Positions 53,571 to 62,286 are shown, numbered from the stretch's first letter. The stretch is DNA of 64,000 nt from Pseudodesulfovibrio sp. 5S69 (GCF_037094465.1 NZ_CP146609.1:3219501-3283500); one strand, 5' to 3'. The notes: a model not told the origin generated them from the letters alone. Translations and numbers: made by a program.

Positions 53571-53645
53571 TGGTAGGCGCGGAGGGATTTGAACCCACGA
53601 CCCTTTGCACGTCAAGCAAATGCTCTCCCCCTGAGCTACGCGCCT
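53571..53645 (-). tRNA. tRNA-Val (anticodon GAC)
   Basis: Read on the minus strand, the 75-nt sequence folds as a cloverleaf: acceptor AGGCGCG with CGCGCCT, D-stem GCTC/GAGC, anticodon stem TTTGC/GCAAA with loop TTGACGT (anticodon GAC), and T-loop TTCAAAT. The CCA tail is encoded. One U-U mismatch (positions 50 and 64) occurs in the T-stem. Confidence 0.93.
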
Positions 53646-53841
53646 TCTCGTCGAAGCGGAGTGAATAACTATATGGAGGCCGGTTGGTTGTCAAGCACGT
53701 TGTGCGAATTTTTTCATTTTTTCGCCTCCCGTTTTCGCGGCCCCCGGCCGGACCCTTTTCCCGCGCCGGATTCCGACGTCGGGATGGCGCAAGAGCCCGA
53801 TTTGCCGTACAGGATGAAAAACCCGATCCAAGGAGACAACC

Positions 53842-54243
53842 ATGCGCCCCATCGACATATCCGCCACCATCGTCGTGGAGGACTTGGCCCCGGCCCGGAC
53901 CTTCTACACCAAGCACCTGGACGGTCGCCTGATCTTCGACTGCGGCTGGTACATCGGCTTCCAATTCGGCCAGGACGGCCCCACCCTGCACTTCATGCAG
54001 CCGCAGTCCCCTGCCCACCAACCCTACCGGGGCGGCCTGACCTACAACCTCAAGCTGGCGGACGCGGCCAAGGTCGAGGAGGCCCACCGCGAGGCCGTTG
54101 CGGCGGGCCTGCCCCTGCTCATGCCCTTGGAGGACCACCCCTGGGGCGACCGGGGCTTCTGCACGCTCGATCCCTACGGCGTGTCCCTGTACGTCTACGT
54201 GGACATCGAGCCGAGCGAGGAGTTCAAGCAGTACTATCTGTAA
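53842..54243 (+). CDS. VOC family (glyoxalase-like) protein
   Basis: The 133-residue protein has the paired beta-alpha-beta-beta-beta modules of the VOC superfamily: IDISATIVVEDLAPARTFYT at the N-terminus, TLHFMQPQSP, then LPLLMPLEDHPWGDRGFCTL and DPYGVSLYVYVDIEPSEEFK at the C-terminus. VOC members include glyoxalases, dioxygenases and resistance proteins; the activity here is unknown. AAGGAGACAACC precedes the ATG, and a terminator follows. Confidence 0.85.
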   Translation: MRPIDISATIVVEDLAPARTFYTKHLDGRLIFDCGWYIGFQFGQDGPTLHFMQPQSPAHQPYRGGLTYNLKLADAAKVEEAHREAVAAGLPLLMPLEDHPWGDRGFCTLDPYGVSLYVYVDIEPSEEFKQYYL

Positions 54244-54323
54244 TTGGGTGCGGAAAGCTCCTGAAGCGCATGGGGCACTGCGAACAGGACACCGCCCCAT
54301 TACTCACCCAGGAAAAGCCCAAA

Positions 54324-54352
54324 AAAGCCGCCCTTGCGGGCGGCTTTATTTT
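54324..54352. terminator. Bidirectional terminator after the VOC gene
   Basis: AAAGCCGCCC and GGGCGGCTTT form a 10-bp stem with a TTGC loop, followed by ATTTTG. A-residues on the other side allow use by the convergent gene. Confidence 0.9.
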
Positions 54353-54368
54353 GTTCAGGGGACGACAA

Positions 54369-55058
54369 CTACCCCAGATCATCCAGGGCCACCCGCGCCA
54401 GTTCGCCCACGGTGGTGTCGATGAGCTCGCGGTGGTGGAAGGTGCGGATTTCGGCGGGGTCGTCCTTGAGGGCCTCCAGCTTGCTCCGCGCCCCTTCGGC
54501 CTTGATCAGGCCGAGCACACGGGCCGCGTAGGCCCGGTTGTAGGCGTCGGGGTCGTCCAGGCCGACCATCAGGAAACGCTCGCCGTGGGCCACCAGCTCG
54601 GGACGGTACTCGGCCAGGCGAACCAGGCCCCAGTAAACGTCGCGCCTCAACTCCGGGTGGTCCAGAAAGTTGCCGTCGCACTCCTCGTCGCAGAAGATGT
54701 AGGAAACCAGAATCTTGTGAAATTCCTTGGCAATGCGCCCGTTGTTGACCATGGCCTCGGCCATGAAGAGCGGGATGCCCCAGCCGAGGTTGCCGGACTC
54801 CTCGTTCATGTACCACATCAGGGTACGCATGATCACCCGCGCCTTTTCCATGGACGCCTCGGCCATGCGCGCGGCGGTCAGGCCGAAAGCCGTGGCCGAG
54901 CGCCAGCGGACGGTCTCCAGACGGTCCAGGCGCAGGTTGAGCAACGGCGGAACAAGGTCCACGGGGCGGAACTCGTCCAGCTCGGCGAGCCGAGCCTGCC
55001 AATCGTCATCGGCCAGGATGTCTCGGACGGTCTTCTTGACGCTGCGGAATCGGGACAT
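54369..55058 (-). CDS. HEAT-like repeat protein conserved in Desulfovibrio relatives
   Basis: The 229-residue protein is mainly helical, with HEAT-like units (VRWRSATAFGLTAARMAEAS; LRRDVYWGLVRLAEYRPELV; NRAYAARVLGLIKAEGARSK). I believe it belongs to a group annotated after a D. vulgaris protein (DVU0298 type), but I cannot confirm that here. Conserved-looking residues include the FCDEECDGNF stretch with two cysteines. ATG 55058 has GGAG 6 nt upstream. A cytosolic scaffold role is plausible; no enzymatic motif is seen. Confidence 0.6.
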   Translation of the reverse strand: MSRFRSVKKTVRDILADDDWQARLAELDEFRPVDLVPPLLNLRLDRLETVRWRSATAFGLTAARMAEASMEKARVIMRTLMWYMNEESGNLGWGIPLFMAEAMVNNGRIAKEFHKILVSYIFCDEECDGNFLDHPELRRDVYWGLVRLAEYRPELVAHGERFLMVGLDDPDAYNRAYAARVLGLIKAEGARSKLEALKDDPAEIRTFHHRELIDTTVGELARVALDDLG

Positions 55059-55145
55059 GACACTCCTCCAAGAAAAAAAGGGAGCCGTCAACGGACAGCC
55101 CCCTTATTGTAATCATCTTTTCGGGATGGGCAACAGAAGCGGGGC

Positions 55146-55772
55146 TTAGTTCCCGGCCTTCTCCTCCACTTCCTTCTTGAAATCGGCGGGCACCTCGAAA
55201 CCGGACTCCTCGGCTTTCGCGATGCACACGGCGGCCTCGGACCAGTTGCCGCGCTCGGCCTCGATGATCGCCTTGTTGTTCCAGCCCGGACCGAAGTGGG
55301 CTTGTTTCTCGAGCAGGGTCTTGAGCAGCTTGTCCGCCTCCTCGAAATCGCCCATGGCGATGAGCACGCTGGACATGGTCGCCTGGGCCTGTGCGAACTC
55401 GGGGTCGAGCTTGAGGGCCTTCTTCAGGGACTTGTGGGCCTTGTCGTTGTCGCCCTGCTGCATGTAGACGAAGCCGATGTTGCCCCAGGGCACGGCGAAG
55501 AACGGGCGCTGCTGGGTGGCCTGGACGTTGTAGCTCAGGCAGGAGTCCATGTCCCCGCGCTGCAGGGCGATGCCGCCGAGCTGCACGTAGGCCTCGGCCA
55601 TGCGCGGGGAATGGGCCACGGCGTCCAGGAACTCGCGCTCGGCCTCCATGAAATCGCGGCGGGAAAGATAGGCCACGCCCAGGTTGTAGTGGGTGTTGCC
55701 GCAGGAGGGATTGTCGCGCAGCTTGGACTTGAGATCGGCAATGTAATCTTCAATATTGTCGAATTGTTCCAT
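55146..55772 (-). CDS. Tetratricopeptide repeat protein
   Basis: The 208-residue protein has about five TPR units, among them CGNTHYNLGVAYLSRRDFME, AEAYVQLGGIALQRGDMDSC, AVPWGNIGFVYMQQGDNDKA and FAQAQATMSSVLIAMGDFEE. It lacks a signal peptide. It is 15 bp from the next upstream gene of the same strand, so it belongs to a unit with the small unknown protein and the YkgJ-type protein. Confidence 0.85.
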   Translation of the reverse strand: MEQFDNIEDYIADLKSKLRDNPSCGNTHYNLGVAYLSRRDFMEAEREFLDAVAHSPRMAEAYVQLGGIALQRGDMDSCLSYNVQATQQRPFFAVPWGNIGFVYMQQGDNDKAHKSLKKALKLDPEFAQAQATMSSVLIAMGDFEEADKLLKTLLEKQAHFGPGWNNKAIIEAERGNWSEAAVCIAKAEESGFEVPADFKKEVEEKAGN

Positions 55773-55787
55773 TTGGTTATCCTTGCT

Positions 55788-56153
55788 TTATGGCTGGACG
55801 CCGTGTTTCTTGCAATGCTCCGCGTACCAGAGGCAGAAATCGTAGACCGGCCGGATCTTTTCGAAGTTCATGACCAGCATCACGTTGAATTCGTTGATCT
55901 GGTCGATGTATTCCTGATTCATGTGCTTCCCCGACTCCCGAATGAACAGTTGCGTCAACTGGGTCTGGGTCAGCCCGGTCTTCTCCACGCGGATGTCGAT
56001 GGGGTCGAACGGCGCCTGGAACGGGTCCCAGTTCTCGTAGCCCATGCGGTCCACGAACTTGCGCCGCCGGGGCGACATCTTTTCGTACATGAACCGCTTG
56101 CGGGCCTCGACCTCGTGGTCGGGCATTTCCTCATAGTTCACCGTCTTGGTCAT
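55788..56153 (-). CDS. Hypothetical protein in the YkgJ/TPR cluster
   Basis: I do not recognise this 121-residue protein. It is charged and helical without membrane segments (EMPDHEVEARKRFMYEKMSP; KFVDRMGYENWDPFQAPFDP). The C-terminal half has NQEYIDQINEFNVMLVMNFE and FCLWYAEHCKKHGVQP with two cysteines. It starts 3 nt after the YkgJ-type gene, so it is likely a functional partner of it. Confidence 0.65.
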   Translation of the reverse strand: MTKTVNYEEMPDHEVEARKRFMYEKMSPRRRKFVDRMGYENWDPFQAPFDPIDIRVEKTGLTQTQLTQLFIRESGKHMNQEYIDQINEFNVMLVMNFEKIRPVYDFCLWYAEHCKKHGVQP

Positions 56154-56156
56154 GGG

Positions 56157-56975
56157 CTATTCCTTGCCGCCCAGGACGATGGACTCGCCGCAGGACTCGC
56201 AGGAGGACTTGGACTCGGTGCAGGAGGCGCAGACCGCGGACTTGGCCGGGCCCTTGGCCGCCGCCGGGGCGACAATCTCCTGCGGCTTCACCTCTTCCTC
56301 GGGGCTCTTTTCCCTGAGCGCGGTCTTCTCGCCCACGCCGAGATAGGCCTCGTCGTAGTCCGTGACGATGGCCATGGACACGGGCAGGAGCATCTCTCCC
56401 AGTTCGCTGAACCGGGAGCCGATGCCGGACTGGAGTTCCTTGCCGATGGCCAGCAGCCTGTCCAGGACGATGTCCATGTTCACGGTGGGGTACTTCTCCC
56501 CGCCCTTGAAGCCCGCCTTGTTGCAGGTATGGGCCTCGCCGCCGATGGAGGTGGGTACGCCGTACAACCGGCAGGTGATGGGCCGGTGCTCGTAGATGGA
56601 GCACAGGTCGTCGTCGCCCAGCATGGGACAGCGCACCCGGGCCTTGGCCACCTCAAGCAGAATGTCGTTGACCGGACGGCCTTCCTGGCTCGCCTTGTAG
56701 ACCTTGCGCTTGAGCTTGTGGATCTCGCGGTCGGCTTTGTCGGCGCGGTCCAGGATGGCCGAGCGCTCCAGGCCGGAAAATTTCTCGTTGAACTTGGCGT
56801 TGATGTACATGGCCTCGACCAGGGTCACGTCGAACAGGGCGTAACAGCAGTCGCTGCACCCCTTGCCGCACTTGACCAGGTCCGGCATCTCGGTCTCGAA
56901 TTTCTTGAAAACCGCGTCGACCTCGGCCACGATGGCTTCGTATTTTTTGAAATACTCCGTAAAATCAAGGGCCAT
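56157..56975 (-). CDS. YkgJ family zinc/iron-chelating cysteine-cluster protein
   Basis: The 272-residue protein has the YkgJ-type cysteine cluster: CGKGCSDCCYALFDVTLVEA near residue 40, and CPMLGDDDLCSIYEHRPITC with RLYGVP near 120. It is longer than the usual domain and ends with an extra CASCTESKSSCESCGES motif, possibly a second metal site. ATG 56975 has AGGAG upstream. It opens the three-gene unit with the unknown protein and the TPR protein. The molecular role of the family is poorly known. Confidence 0.8.
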   Translation of the reverse strand: MALDFTEYFKKYEAIVAEVDAVFKKFETEMPDLVKCGKGCSDCCYALFDVTLVEAMYINAKFNEKFSGLERSAILDRADKADREIHKLKRKVYKASQEGRPVNDILLEVAKARVRCPMLGDDDLCSIYEHRPITCRLYGVPTSIGGEAHTCNKAGFKGGEKYPTVNMDIVLDRLLAIGKELQSGIGSRFSELGEMLLPVSMAIVTDYDEAYLGVGEKTALREKSPEEEVKPQEIVAPAAAKGPAKSAVCASCTESKSSCESCGESIVLGGKE

Positions 56976-57206
56976 TATCTGCTCCTGGGCCGGTCCGGCA
57001 AAGAAGCCGGCCATGGCTGGTGTTTCGCTTGGGACCAAGTAAGTCGTGATCCGGCGCCGTCAACCGCGCCGCCGTAAAAAAGGAGGGGCTTACCCTGGAA
57101 AATAGAGGCCTTCGGACGACGGCTTCGGCGGTGAAAGGAGGCGGTCCGGAACGTTTCCCCGTGGCCGCGGCCCGCTGCGCGCCCACCGTCCGGCGGCCTC
57201 AAAATG

Positions 57207-57238
57207 GAACGGGAGCGGCGGATATCCGCCGCTCCCGT
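57207..57238 (-). terminator. Terminator of the ferredoxin gene
   Basis: A perfect 30-bp palindrome (ACGGGAGCGGCGGAT and its inverse, 57209-57238) lies 21 bp after the ferredoxin stop; TTTT follows shortly on the minus strand. The rest of the 57039-57206 gap shows no gene. Confidence 0.8.
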
Positions 57239-57259
57239 AACCATATCAAATCGTAAAGA

Positions 57260-57448
57260 CTAGTTTTCTTCGACAGTGATGGCGTCGTTTTCGCAAACTT
57301 CGACGCAGGACTCACAACCGAGACATTCATCTTCGTTGACCGCAACGGCTTTGCCGTCCTGAAGTTCGTAAACTTCAACGGGGCAAACGTCCACGCATTC
57401 GCCGTCGCCGGTGCACTTGTCAGTGTCGATAGTGATAGTGTAGCCCAT
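57260..57448 (-). CDS. Ferredoxin with one complete 4Fe-4S motif and one CxxDxxC motif
   Basis: The 62-residue acidic ferredoxin closely resembles Desulfovibrio ferredoxins. The first motif is Cys12-x2-Asp15-x2-Cys18-x3-Cys22-Pro (CTGDGECVDVCP), where Asp replaces the second cysteine; in D. africanus FdIII this arrangement binds a 3Fe-4S cluster that can take up another metal. The second motif is complete (Cys42, 45, 48, 52: CLGCESCVEVC). It is probably a cytoplasmic low-potential electron carrier. ATG 57448 has GAGGGAAAA upstream. Confidence 0.95.
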   Translation of the reverse strand: MGYTITIDTDKCTGDGECVDVCPVEVYELQDGKAVAVNEDECLGCESCVEVCENDAITVEEN

Positions 57449-57735
57449 TTTTCCCTCCAGAAAATAATTTGGGATGCCCACCGAATGGGGGCTGGTTTTC
57501 GCGCTGCCCGTTCGTCCTGCGAGCGGGGCGAGACACGACATTTCAAAGTACGATTCCGGCCACGCGGGACCGGGCACGAACTTGCTGATATATTCATGCC
57601 AGCCCTGTGTCAAGCCATGAAAGCGCTTTTCAAAAGTCCTACAAAATCGTGATCTGCGATGGCGGCTTGTGGTGCGGCCCGGAGTCGTTTACCTTACGGG
57701 CTGAAATCACGAGACCAACCAAACGAGGTACCCAT

Positions 57736-58938
57736 ATGTTTACCACAGATGAACTGAAAAAATATGCTGAAACCCTGTGGTGGGGACTGTCCACCGCCCG
57801 CACCAAACCCTTTGAACCCGGAGACTTCGTGCTCCTGCGCTTCGACCCCGATGCCCTGCCCCTGGCCGAGGCCATGTTCGACCTGCTCATGGAAAAGGGC
57901 CTCAACCCGATCCCGCGGCAGAACCTGTCCGCAGGCATGGAGGTTTCCTTCTACGGCAAGGGCAACGACAGCCAGTTGACCGCCGTTCCCTCCGGCGACC
58001 GCGAGTTCATCGGCGGCCTGAACGGGCTCATCTCGCTCATCGCCCCCGCCTCGCTGACCCACCTGCAAAACATCGACTCCAAGCGCATCGGCCAGGCCGC
58101 CGTGGCCCGCAAGTTCATGCGCGACATCATGGAGAAGCGCGAGCAGACCGGCGAGTTCGGCTGGACCCTGTGCATCTACCCCACCGCGGCCCTGGCCGAG
58201 GCGGCAAAGCTGTCCATGGCCGACTTCAAGGCCCAGGTGGTCAAGGCCTGCTACCTCGACGACGACAACCCGCCCGCCCGCTGGAACGATATTTTCAAGG
58301 AGGCCGAAAAGGTCAAGGCGTGGCTGAACGGCCTGGCCATCGAGCACCTGCGCATCCAGTCCAAGGACACGGATCTCACCGTGGTCCCCGGCGAACAGCG
58401 CCGCTGGCTCGGCGTGTCCGGCCACAACATCCCGTCCTTCGAGATCTTCCTTTCCCCGGACTGGCGCGGCACCGAAGGCGTCTACTACGCCGACCAGCCC
58501 TCCTTCCGCTCCGGCAACTTCGTGGAGGGCGTGCGCCTGACCTTCGAAAAAGGCGTGGCCGTCAAGACCGAAGCCAAGATCGGCGGCGATTTCGTGGCCA
58601 AACAACTGACCCTGGACGAGGGCGCCAACCGGCTGGGCGAGTTCTCCCTGACCGACCGCCGCTTCTCCAAGATCAACGCCTTCATGGCCAACACCCTGTT
58701 CGACGAGAACTTCGGCGGCCCCCAGGGCAACTGCCACGTGGCCGTGGGCGCGTCCTACGCCGACACCTTCTCCGGCGACCAGTCCACCCTGGACGAGAGC
58801 CTGAAAAAGGAGCTCGGCTTCAACGACTCCGCCCTGCACTGGGACCTGGTCAACACCCAACAGAAAACCGTCACCGCCACCCTCAAGGGCGGCGAGGAAC
58901 TCGTCATCTACACCGACGGCGAATTCCAGTACGAATAG
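57736..58938 (+). CDS. M29-type aminopeptidase
   Basis: The 400-residue protein resembles M29 (AmpS-type) metallo-aminopeptidases. Likely active-site stretches are SGHNIPSFEIFLSPDW and TEGVYYADQP (metal-binding Glu), NCHVAVGASYADTFSGD (His and Tyr) and SALHWDLVN (His-x-Asp) near the C-terminus. Such enzymes remove N-terminal residues from peptides in the cytoplasm. GAGGTACCC precedes ATG 57736. It is divergent from the ferredoxin gene across 287 bp, and its stop is 5 bp before the repeat at 58944. Confidence 0.85.
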   Translation: MFTTDELKKYAETLWWGLSTARTKPFEPGDFVLLRFDPDALPLAEAMFDLLMEKGLNPIPRQNLSAGMEVSFYGKGNDSQLTAVPSGDREFIGGLNGLISLIAPASLTHLQNIDSKRIGQAAVARKFMRDIMEKREQTGEFGWTLCIYPTAALAEAAKLSMADFKAQVVKACYLDDDNPPARWNDIFKEAEKVKAWLNGLAIEHLRIQSKDTDLTVVPGEQRRWLGVSGHNIPSFEIFLSPDWRGTEGVYYADQPSFRSGNFVEGVRLTFEKGVAVKTEAKIGGDFVAKQLTLDEGANRLGEFSLTDRRFSKINAFMANTLFDENFGGPQGNCHVAVGASYADTFSGDQSTLDESLKKELGFNDSALHWDLVNTQQKTVTATLKGGEELVIYTDGEFQYE

Positions 58939-58943
58939 GAAAT

Positions 58944-59218
58944 GCCTCCGGCGGCGAGAGGAAGGAGAGAGGAACCCTTTGAAAAGGGCTTCCCTCTCTC
59001 CTCTCCCGGACTCCATCCCTCTCTCCCTCCTGAGCTTTCTGTGCCGCTTCGCGGAGGGAGATGTCGTAGAATGGAAAATTCGGAAAGGGTTGCCTTTTTT
59101 CCCGCCGGAACGATACATCTACATATGTTTGAGTACGACGCGAAGCGCGCCAAAAAGTTTTGAAGAGGAGTCCAGAGGGGAAACTTTTATAAAAGTTTCC
59201 CCTCTGGCCGCCGGAGGC
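58944..59218. repeat. Complete intergenic repeat with 12-bp perfect terminal inverted repeats, upstream of moeA
   Basis: The left half-unit runs from GCCTCCGGCGGC (58944-58955) through a GAGAGAGGAACCC hairpin to CGCTTCGCGG (59044-59053). The right, inverted half-unit (about 59143-59218) has GCGAAGCGC, CCAAAAAGTTTTG, a GAGGGGAAAC-TTTTATAAAA-GTTTCCCCTC hairpin and ends GCCGCCGGAGGC (59207-59218). The latter sits 9 bp before the moeA ATG. Confidence 0.85.
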
Positions 59219-59227
59219 AACCTCACC

Positions 59228-61189
59228 ATGAGCACACGCAATATCTATCTGAAGACCGTTCCGCCCGAAGAGGCGGTGGCCCTGGCCAAGGCGAATCTCG
59301 ACCGAGACGCCCTGTTCGGCACCGAGCGCGTGCCCACGCACGAAGCGGCCGGACGGGTCACGGCCGGGCCGATCTACGCCCGGTATTCCTCGCCCACCTT
59401 CCACGCGGCGGCCATGGACGGCGTGGCCGTGATGGCCGAATCCACCTTCGCGGCCCGCGAGGACGAGCCCGTGGCCTTGGAGCAGGGGGAAGGATTCCTG
59501 TTCGTCAACACCGGCAATCCCCTGCCCGAAGGCAAAAACGCGGTGGTCATGATCGAGAACGTGGTCCAGAAGGACGAGTCGACCGTGCTTATCGACGGGC
59601 CCGCCTTCCCCTGGCAGCACGTCCGCCGCATCGGCGAGGATATCGTGGCCACGGAACTGCTCATCCCCCAGAACAGGGAGTTGACGCCGTCGGACATCGG
59701 CGCGCTCATCTCGGCGGGCATCTACGAGGTGGAGGTCCGCGACCGGGTCCGAACCATCTTCCTGCCCACGGGCGACGAGGTGCTGAATTTCCTGGACAAG
59801 CCCGAGCCGCGCGCCGGGCAGGTCATCGAATCCAACTCCCAGGTCTTCCGGGCCTATGCCAAAAGCTGGGGCATCGACGCCCAGTGGTCCGCCCCGGTGC
59901 CGGACGACGAGGACGCCCTGCGCCAGGCGGTCGTGGACGGGCTGCGCAAGGGCTGCCACATGGTCGTGGTCGGCGCCGGATCGAGCGCCGGGAGCAAGGA
60001 TTACTCCAAGAAGGTTTTCGAATCCATCGGCACGGTCCTGGTCCACGGCATCTCGGTCATGCCGGGCAAGCCGAGCCTGCTGGCCGTGACCGACGAGCGC
60101 AGCGGATATCCGGGGAGGCTCCTGGTGGGCGCGCCGGGCTATCCGGTGTCGGCCATCGTCTGCCACGAAAAGATCCTCGCGCCCGTGGTCCACTGGCTCA
60201 TGGGCAAATCCGCGCCCGAGCGCCGCGAGGCGGACATCGTCCTGGCCCGCAAGACGCCGTCCAGGCCGGGCATGCGCGAGGCCATCAGACTGGCCGCCGG
60301 ACGCATCGGCGAAAACATCGTGGGCGCGCCGCTGGCCCGGGGCGCGGGCATGATCTCGACCATGACCAAGGCCCAGGCCGTGACCTACATCCCCGAGGAT
60401 GTGGAGGGCGTGGAACAGGGCGAGACGGTCAAAGCCGAGTTGCTGGTCCCCAAGAGCGATCTGGACCGGGTGCTGGTCCACGTGGGCAGCCACGACAACA
60501 CCCTGGACCTGCTGGCCAACGAATTGATGGGGCTGCCCGACCCCCTGCGCCTGGTCTCCAGCCACGCCGGGTCCATGGGCGGCCTGACCGCGCTCAAGGC
60601 GGGCTCGGCCCTGTTCGCCGGGGCGCACCTGTTCGACCCCGAGACCGGGGACTTCAACTTCCCGTTCATCGAGCGTTACCTGAAGGGCATCCCGGTCACC
60701 GTGGTCAACCTGGCCATCCGCCACCAGGGGCTGATCGTGGCCAAGGGCAACCCCTTGTCCATCCGGGGCGTGAACGACCTGACCCGCGACGACGTGACCT
60801 TCATCAACCGCCAGCGCGGGGCCGGGACGCGCATCCTGCTCGACCATCATTTAAAAAAGGCGGGCATCGACCCGCGCGCGGTGGCCGGGTACGAAAACGA
60901 GGAGTTCACCCACATGGCCGTGGCCGTGAACGTGCTCACCGGCGCGGCCTCCTGCGGGCTGGGCATCTATGCGGCGGCCAAGGCGCTGGGCCTGGACTTC
61001 GCGCCCCTGGCCCACGAGCGCTACGACCTGGTCATCCCGGACAAATACATGGACGACCCGCGCATCAAGACCCTGATAGAGATCATCGGCAGGAACTCCG
61101 TCCAGACCAAGATCAAGGCCCAGGGCGGATACGAGACGGACATGACCGGCCAAATCATGCGGCCGGGCATGGGACTGGGGCAGGATTAA
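59228..61189 (+). CDS. MoeA fused to a periplasmic-binding-like domain (molybdopterin biosynthesis)
   Basis: The 653-residue protein joins two modules. Residues about 1-400 are MoeA-like, the enzyme that inserts molybdate into adenylylated molybdopterin: [59 protein letters not shown] and [10 protein letters not shown]. Residues about 430-640 are a PBP-like domain ([60 protein letters not shown]). This fusion is known from archaea and anaerobic bacteria and may capture molybdate or tungstate. GGAGG from the repeat precedes the ATG. Confidence 0.9.
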   Translation: MSTRNIYLKTVPPEEAVALAKANLDRDALFGTERVPTHEAAGRVTAGPIYARYSSPTFHAAAMDGVAVMAESTFAAREDEPVALEQGEGFLFVNTGNPLPEGKNAVVMIENVVQKDESTVLIDGPAFPWQHVRRIGEDIVATELLIPQNRELTPSDIGALISAGIYEVEVRDRVRTIFLPTGDEVLNFLDKPEPRAGQVIESNSQVFRAYAKSWGIDAQWSAPVPDDEDALRQAVVDGLRKGCHMVVVGAGSSAGSKDYSKKVFESIGTVLVHGISVMPGKPSLLAVTDERSGYPGRLLVGAPGYPVSAIVCHEKILAPVVHWLMGKSAPERREADIVLARKTPSRPGMREAIRLAAGRIGENIVGAPLARGAGMISTMTKAQAVTYIPEDVEGVEQGETVKAELLVPKSDLDRVLVHVGSHDNTLDLLANELMGLPDPLRLVSSHAGSMGGLTALKAGSALFAGAHLFDPETGDFNFPFIERYLKGIPVTVVNLAIRHQGLIVAKGNPLSIRGVNDLTRDDVTFINRQRGAGTRILLDHHLKKAGIDPRAVAGYENEEFTHMAVAVNVLTGAASCGLGIYAAAKALGLDFAPLAHERYDLVIPDKYMDDPRIKTLIEIIGRNSVQTKIKAQGGYETDMTGQIMRPGMGLGQD

Positions 61190-61416
61190 AGCAGGGAAGC
61201 GGTCTTGACCTCGTCGGCCGGGCGGACCTCGACGGCCTTGGGGCCGGTCTCCTCGTCGGTCAGGCCGAAGGTGACCTTTTCGCCGGGCTCCAATGTCTGG
61301 AACCCGTCGCGGACGATCTCGGTGTAGTGGACGAAGACGTCACTGCCGTCCTCGTCGGTGATGAAACCGAACCCCTTCTGTTCGTTGAACCAGGTCACTT
61401 CGCCCTTGTGTCGCAT
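61186..61416 (-). CDS. Cold-shock domain protein
   Basis: The 76-residue protein is one CspA-type OB fold: [20 protein letters not shown] with RNP1 (KGFGFI) and RNP2 (DVFVHYTEI), then [20 protein letters not shown]. Such proteins bind single-stranded RNA or DNA. GGAGGAAGCC lies before ATG 61416, which I prefer to ATG 61440. It is convergent with moeA, with a 4-bp overlap at the stops. Confidence 0.92.
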   Translation of the reverse strand: MRHKGEVTWFNEQKGFGFITDEDGSDVFVHYTEIVRDGFQTLEPGEKVTFGLTDEETGPKAVEVRPADEVKTASLL

Positions 61417-61511
61417 GGCTTCCTCCGCATGCTCACGCATGGAATTTGCCTGATATTACCCGTTGGCCGGGGTCTTGGCAATGCGCCAACCGCCCCGGCC
61501 CGACAAAGAAA

Positions 61512-61670
61512 TCAGGACGCCTCGTCCCGGTCGCCGTCCGCATCCGCGTCGTCGTCCGAATCAAAGTCATCCTGCTTCTTCAATTGCTTGCGCTTCAGTT
61601 TTTCTTCTTTCTTCTTTTTCTTCGCCAACTCTTTCTGCCGCTTTGCGAATTTATAATTCGGTTTGGCCAA
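61512..61670 (-). CDS. Small lysine-rich protein with TTG start
   Basis: The 52-residue protein reads AKPNYKFAKRQKELAKKKKK, then an EEKLKRKQLKKQDD stretch and an acidic tail (DDDADADGDRDEAS). The NYxFxKRQxELAKxKKxEEK pattern is a small protein that I recall from many proteobacteria; its role is unknown. The start is TTG 61670, with GGGAG 5 nt upstream. It is a two-part charge distribution, basic then acidic, of a probably disordered nucleic-acid-associated protein. Confidence 0.7.
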   Translation of the reverse strand: MAKPNYKFAKRQKELAKKKKKEEKLKRKQLKKQDDFDSDDDADADGDRDEAS

Positions 61671-61710
61671 AACAACTCCCGGTTATGGGTGACCGGCCGG
61701 ACGCCGGAAA

Positions 61711-61746
61711 ATAAAAAGCCCGTCCCTCCCTCGAGAGAGACGGGCA
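61711..61746 (-). terminator. Terminator of the RRM protein gene
   Basis: GCCCGTC and GACGGGC form the outer stem with a CCTCCCTCGAGAGA interior; five T residues follow on the minus strand. Confidence 0.75.
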
Positions 61747-61773
61747 TCGATTGCCTTTAATGGCGCGCGCCGA

Positions 61774-62040
61774 CTACCAGCGGGGACGCTCCACACGGGG
61801 CTTGGCCTCGTTGACCTTCAGGTTACGGCCGCCGAAGTCCTTGCCGTCCAGCGCCTCGATGGCGTCCAGAGCGGCGGAGTCGTCGTCCATTTCCACGAAA
61901 CCGAAACCACGGGGGCGGCCGGTCTCACGGTCTTCGATCAGTTTGACGGAGGAAACCTGGCCGTGAGCTTCGAAAGCAGCACGGACTTCGTCTTCGGTGG
62001 CGGACCAGGGCAGATTGCCGACATAGATATTCTTGGACAT
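61774..62040 (-). CDS. RNA-binding protein with one RRM domain
   Basis: The 88-residue protein is a single RNA recognition motif: RNP2 IYVGNLPW at the N-terminus and RNP1 RGFGFVEM near residue 46, with ALDAIEALDGKDFGGRNLKV between. The tail is short and basic (EAKPRVERPRW). Small bacterial RRM proteins of this kind are often cold-induced, but their targets are unclear. AGGAGTGAATATT precedes ATG 62040. It has its own terminator and a long leader (62041-62286). Confidence 0.93.
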   Translation of the reverse strand: MSKNIYVGNLPWSATEDEVRAAFEAHGQVSSVKLIEDRETGRPRGFGFVEMDDDSAALDAIEALDGKDFGGRNLKVNEAKPRVERPRW

Positions 62041-62043
62041 AAT

Positions 62044-62129
62044 ATTCACTCCTGGTGAATGCAATTTGATGCTCTCGCATCGATGAAATAATAAGAGAAG
62101 CAGCGTACACGATGCGCACACTGCTTCTC
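62044..62129 (-). promoter_or_regulatory. Structured leader of the RRM gene, with the ribosome binding site in a hairpin
   Basis: On the minus strand ATTCAC and GTGAAT (62044-62049, 62055-62060) form a stem whose 5-nt loop contains most of the AGGAG ribosome binding site. Just upstream GAGAAGCAG and CTGCTTCTC (62095-62103, 62121-62129) form a 9-bp stem. A longer dyad, GTCAGCG/CGCTGAC, spans 62153-62199. This suggests translation control of the gene by RNA structure. Confidence 0.45.
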
Positions 62130-62286
62130 GATATACCTGTTTCCTTTCCCCAGTCAGCGTCGGCCGGAAATGAGACCGTCCCCTAAGGGTCCCGCTGACA
62201 CACTAGTGGGCACAGTTCTCTAAAAAACAGAATAAGTCAAGGGGTTTTTTTAAATTTAAACGGAATTAAATGGCAGGGTTCCACTT

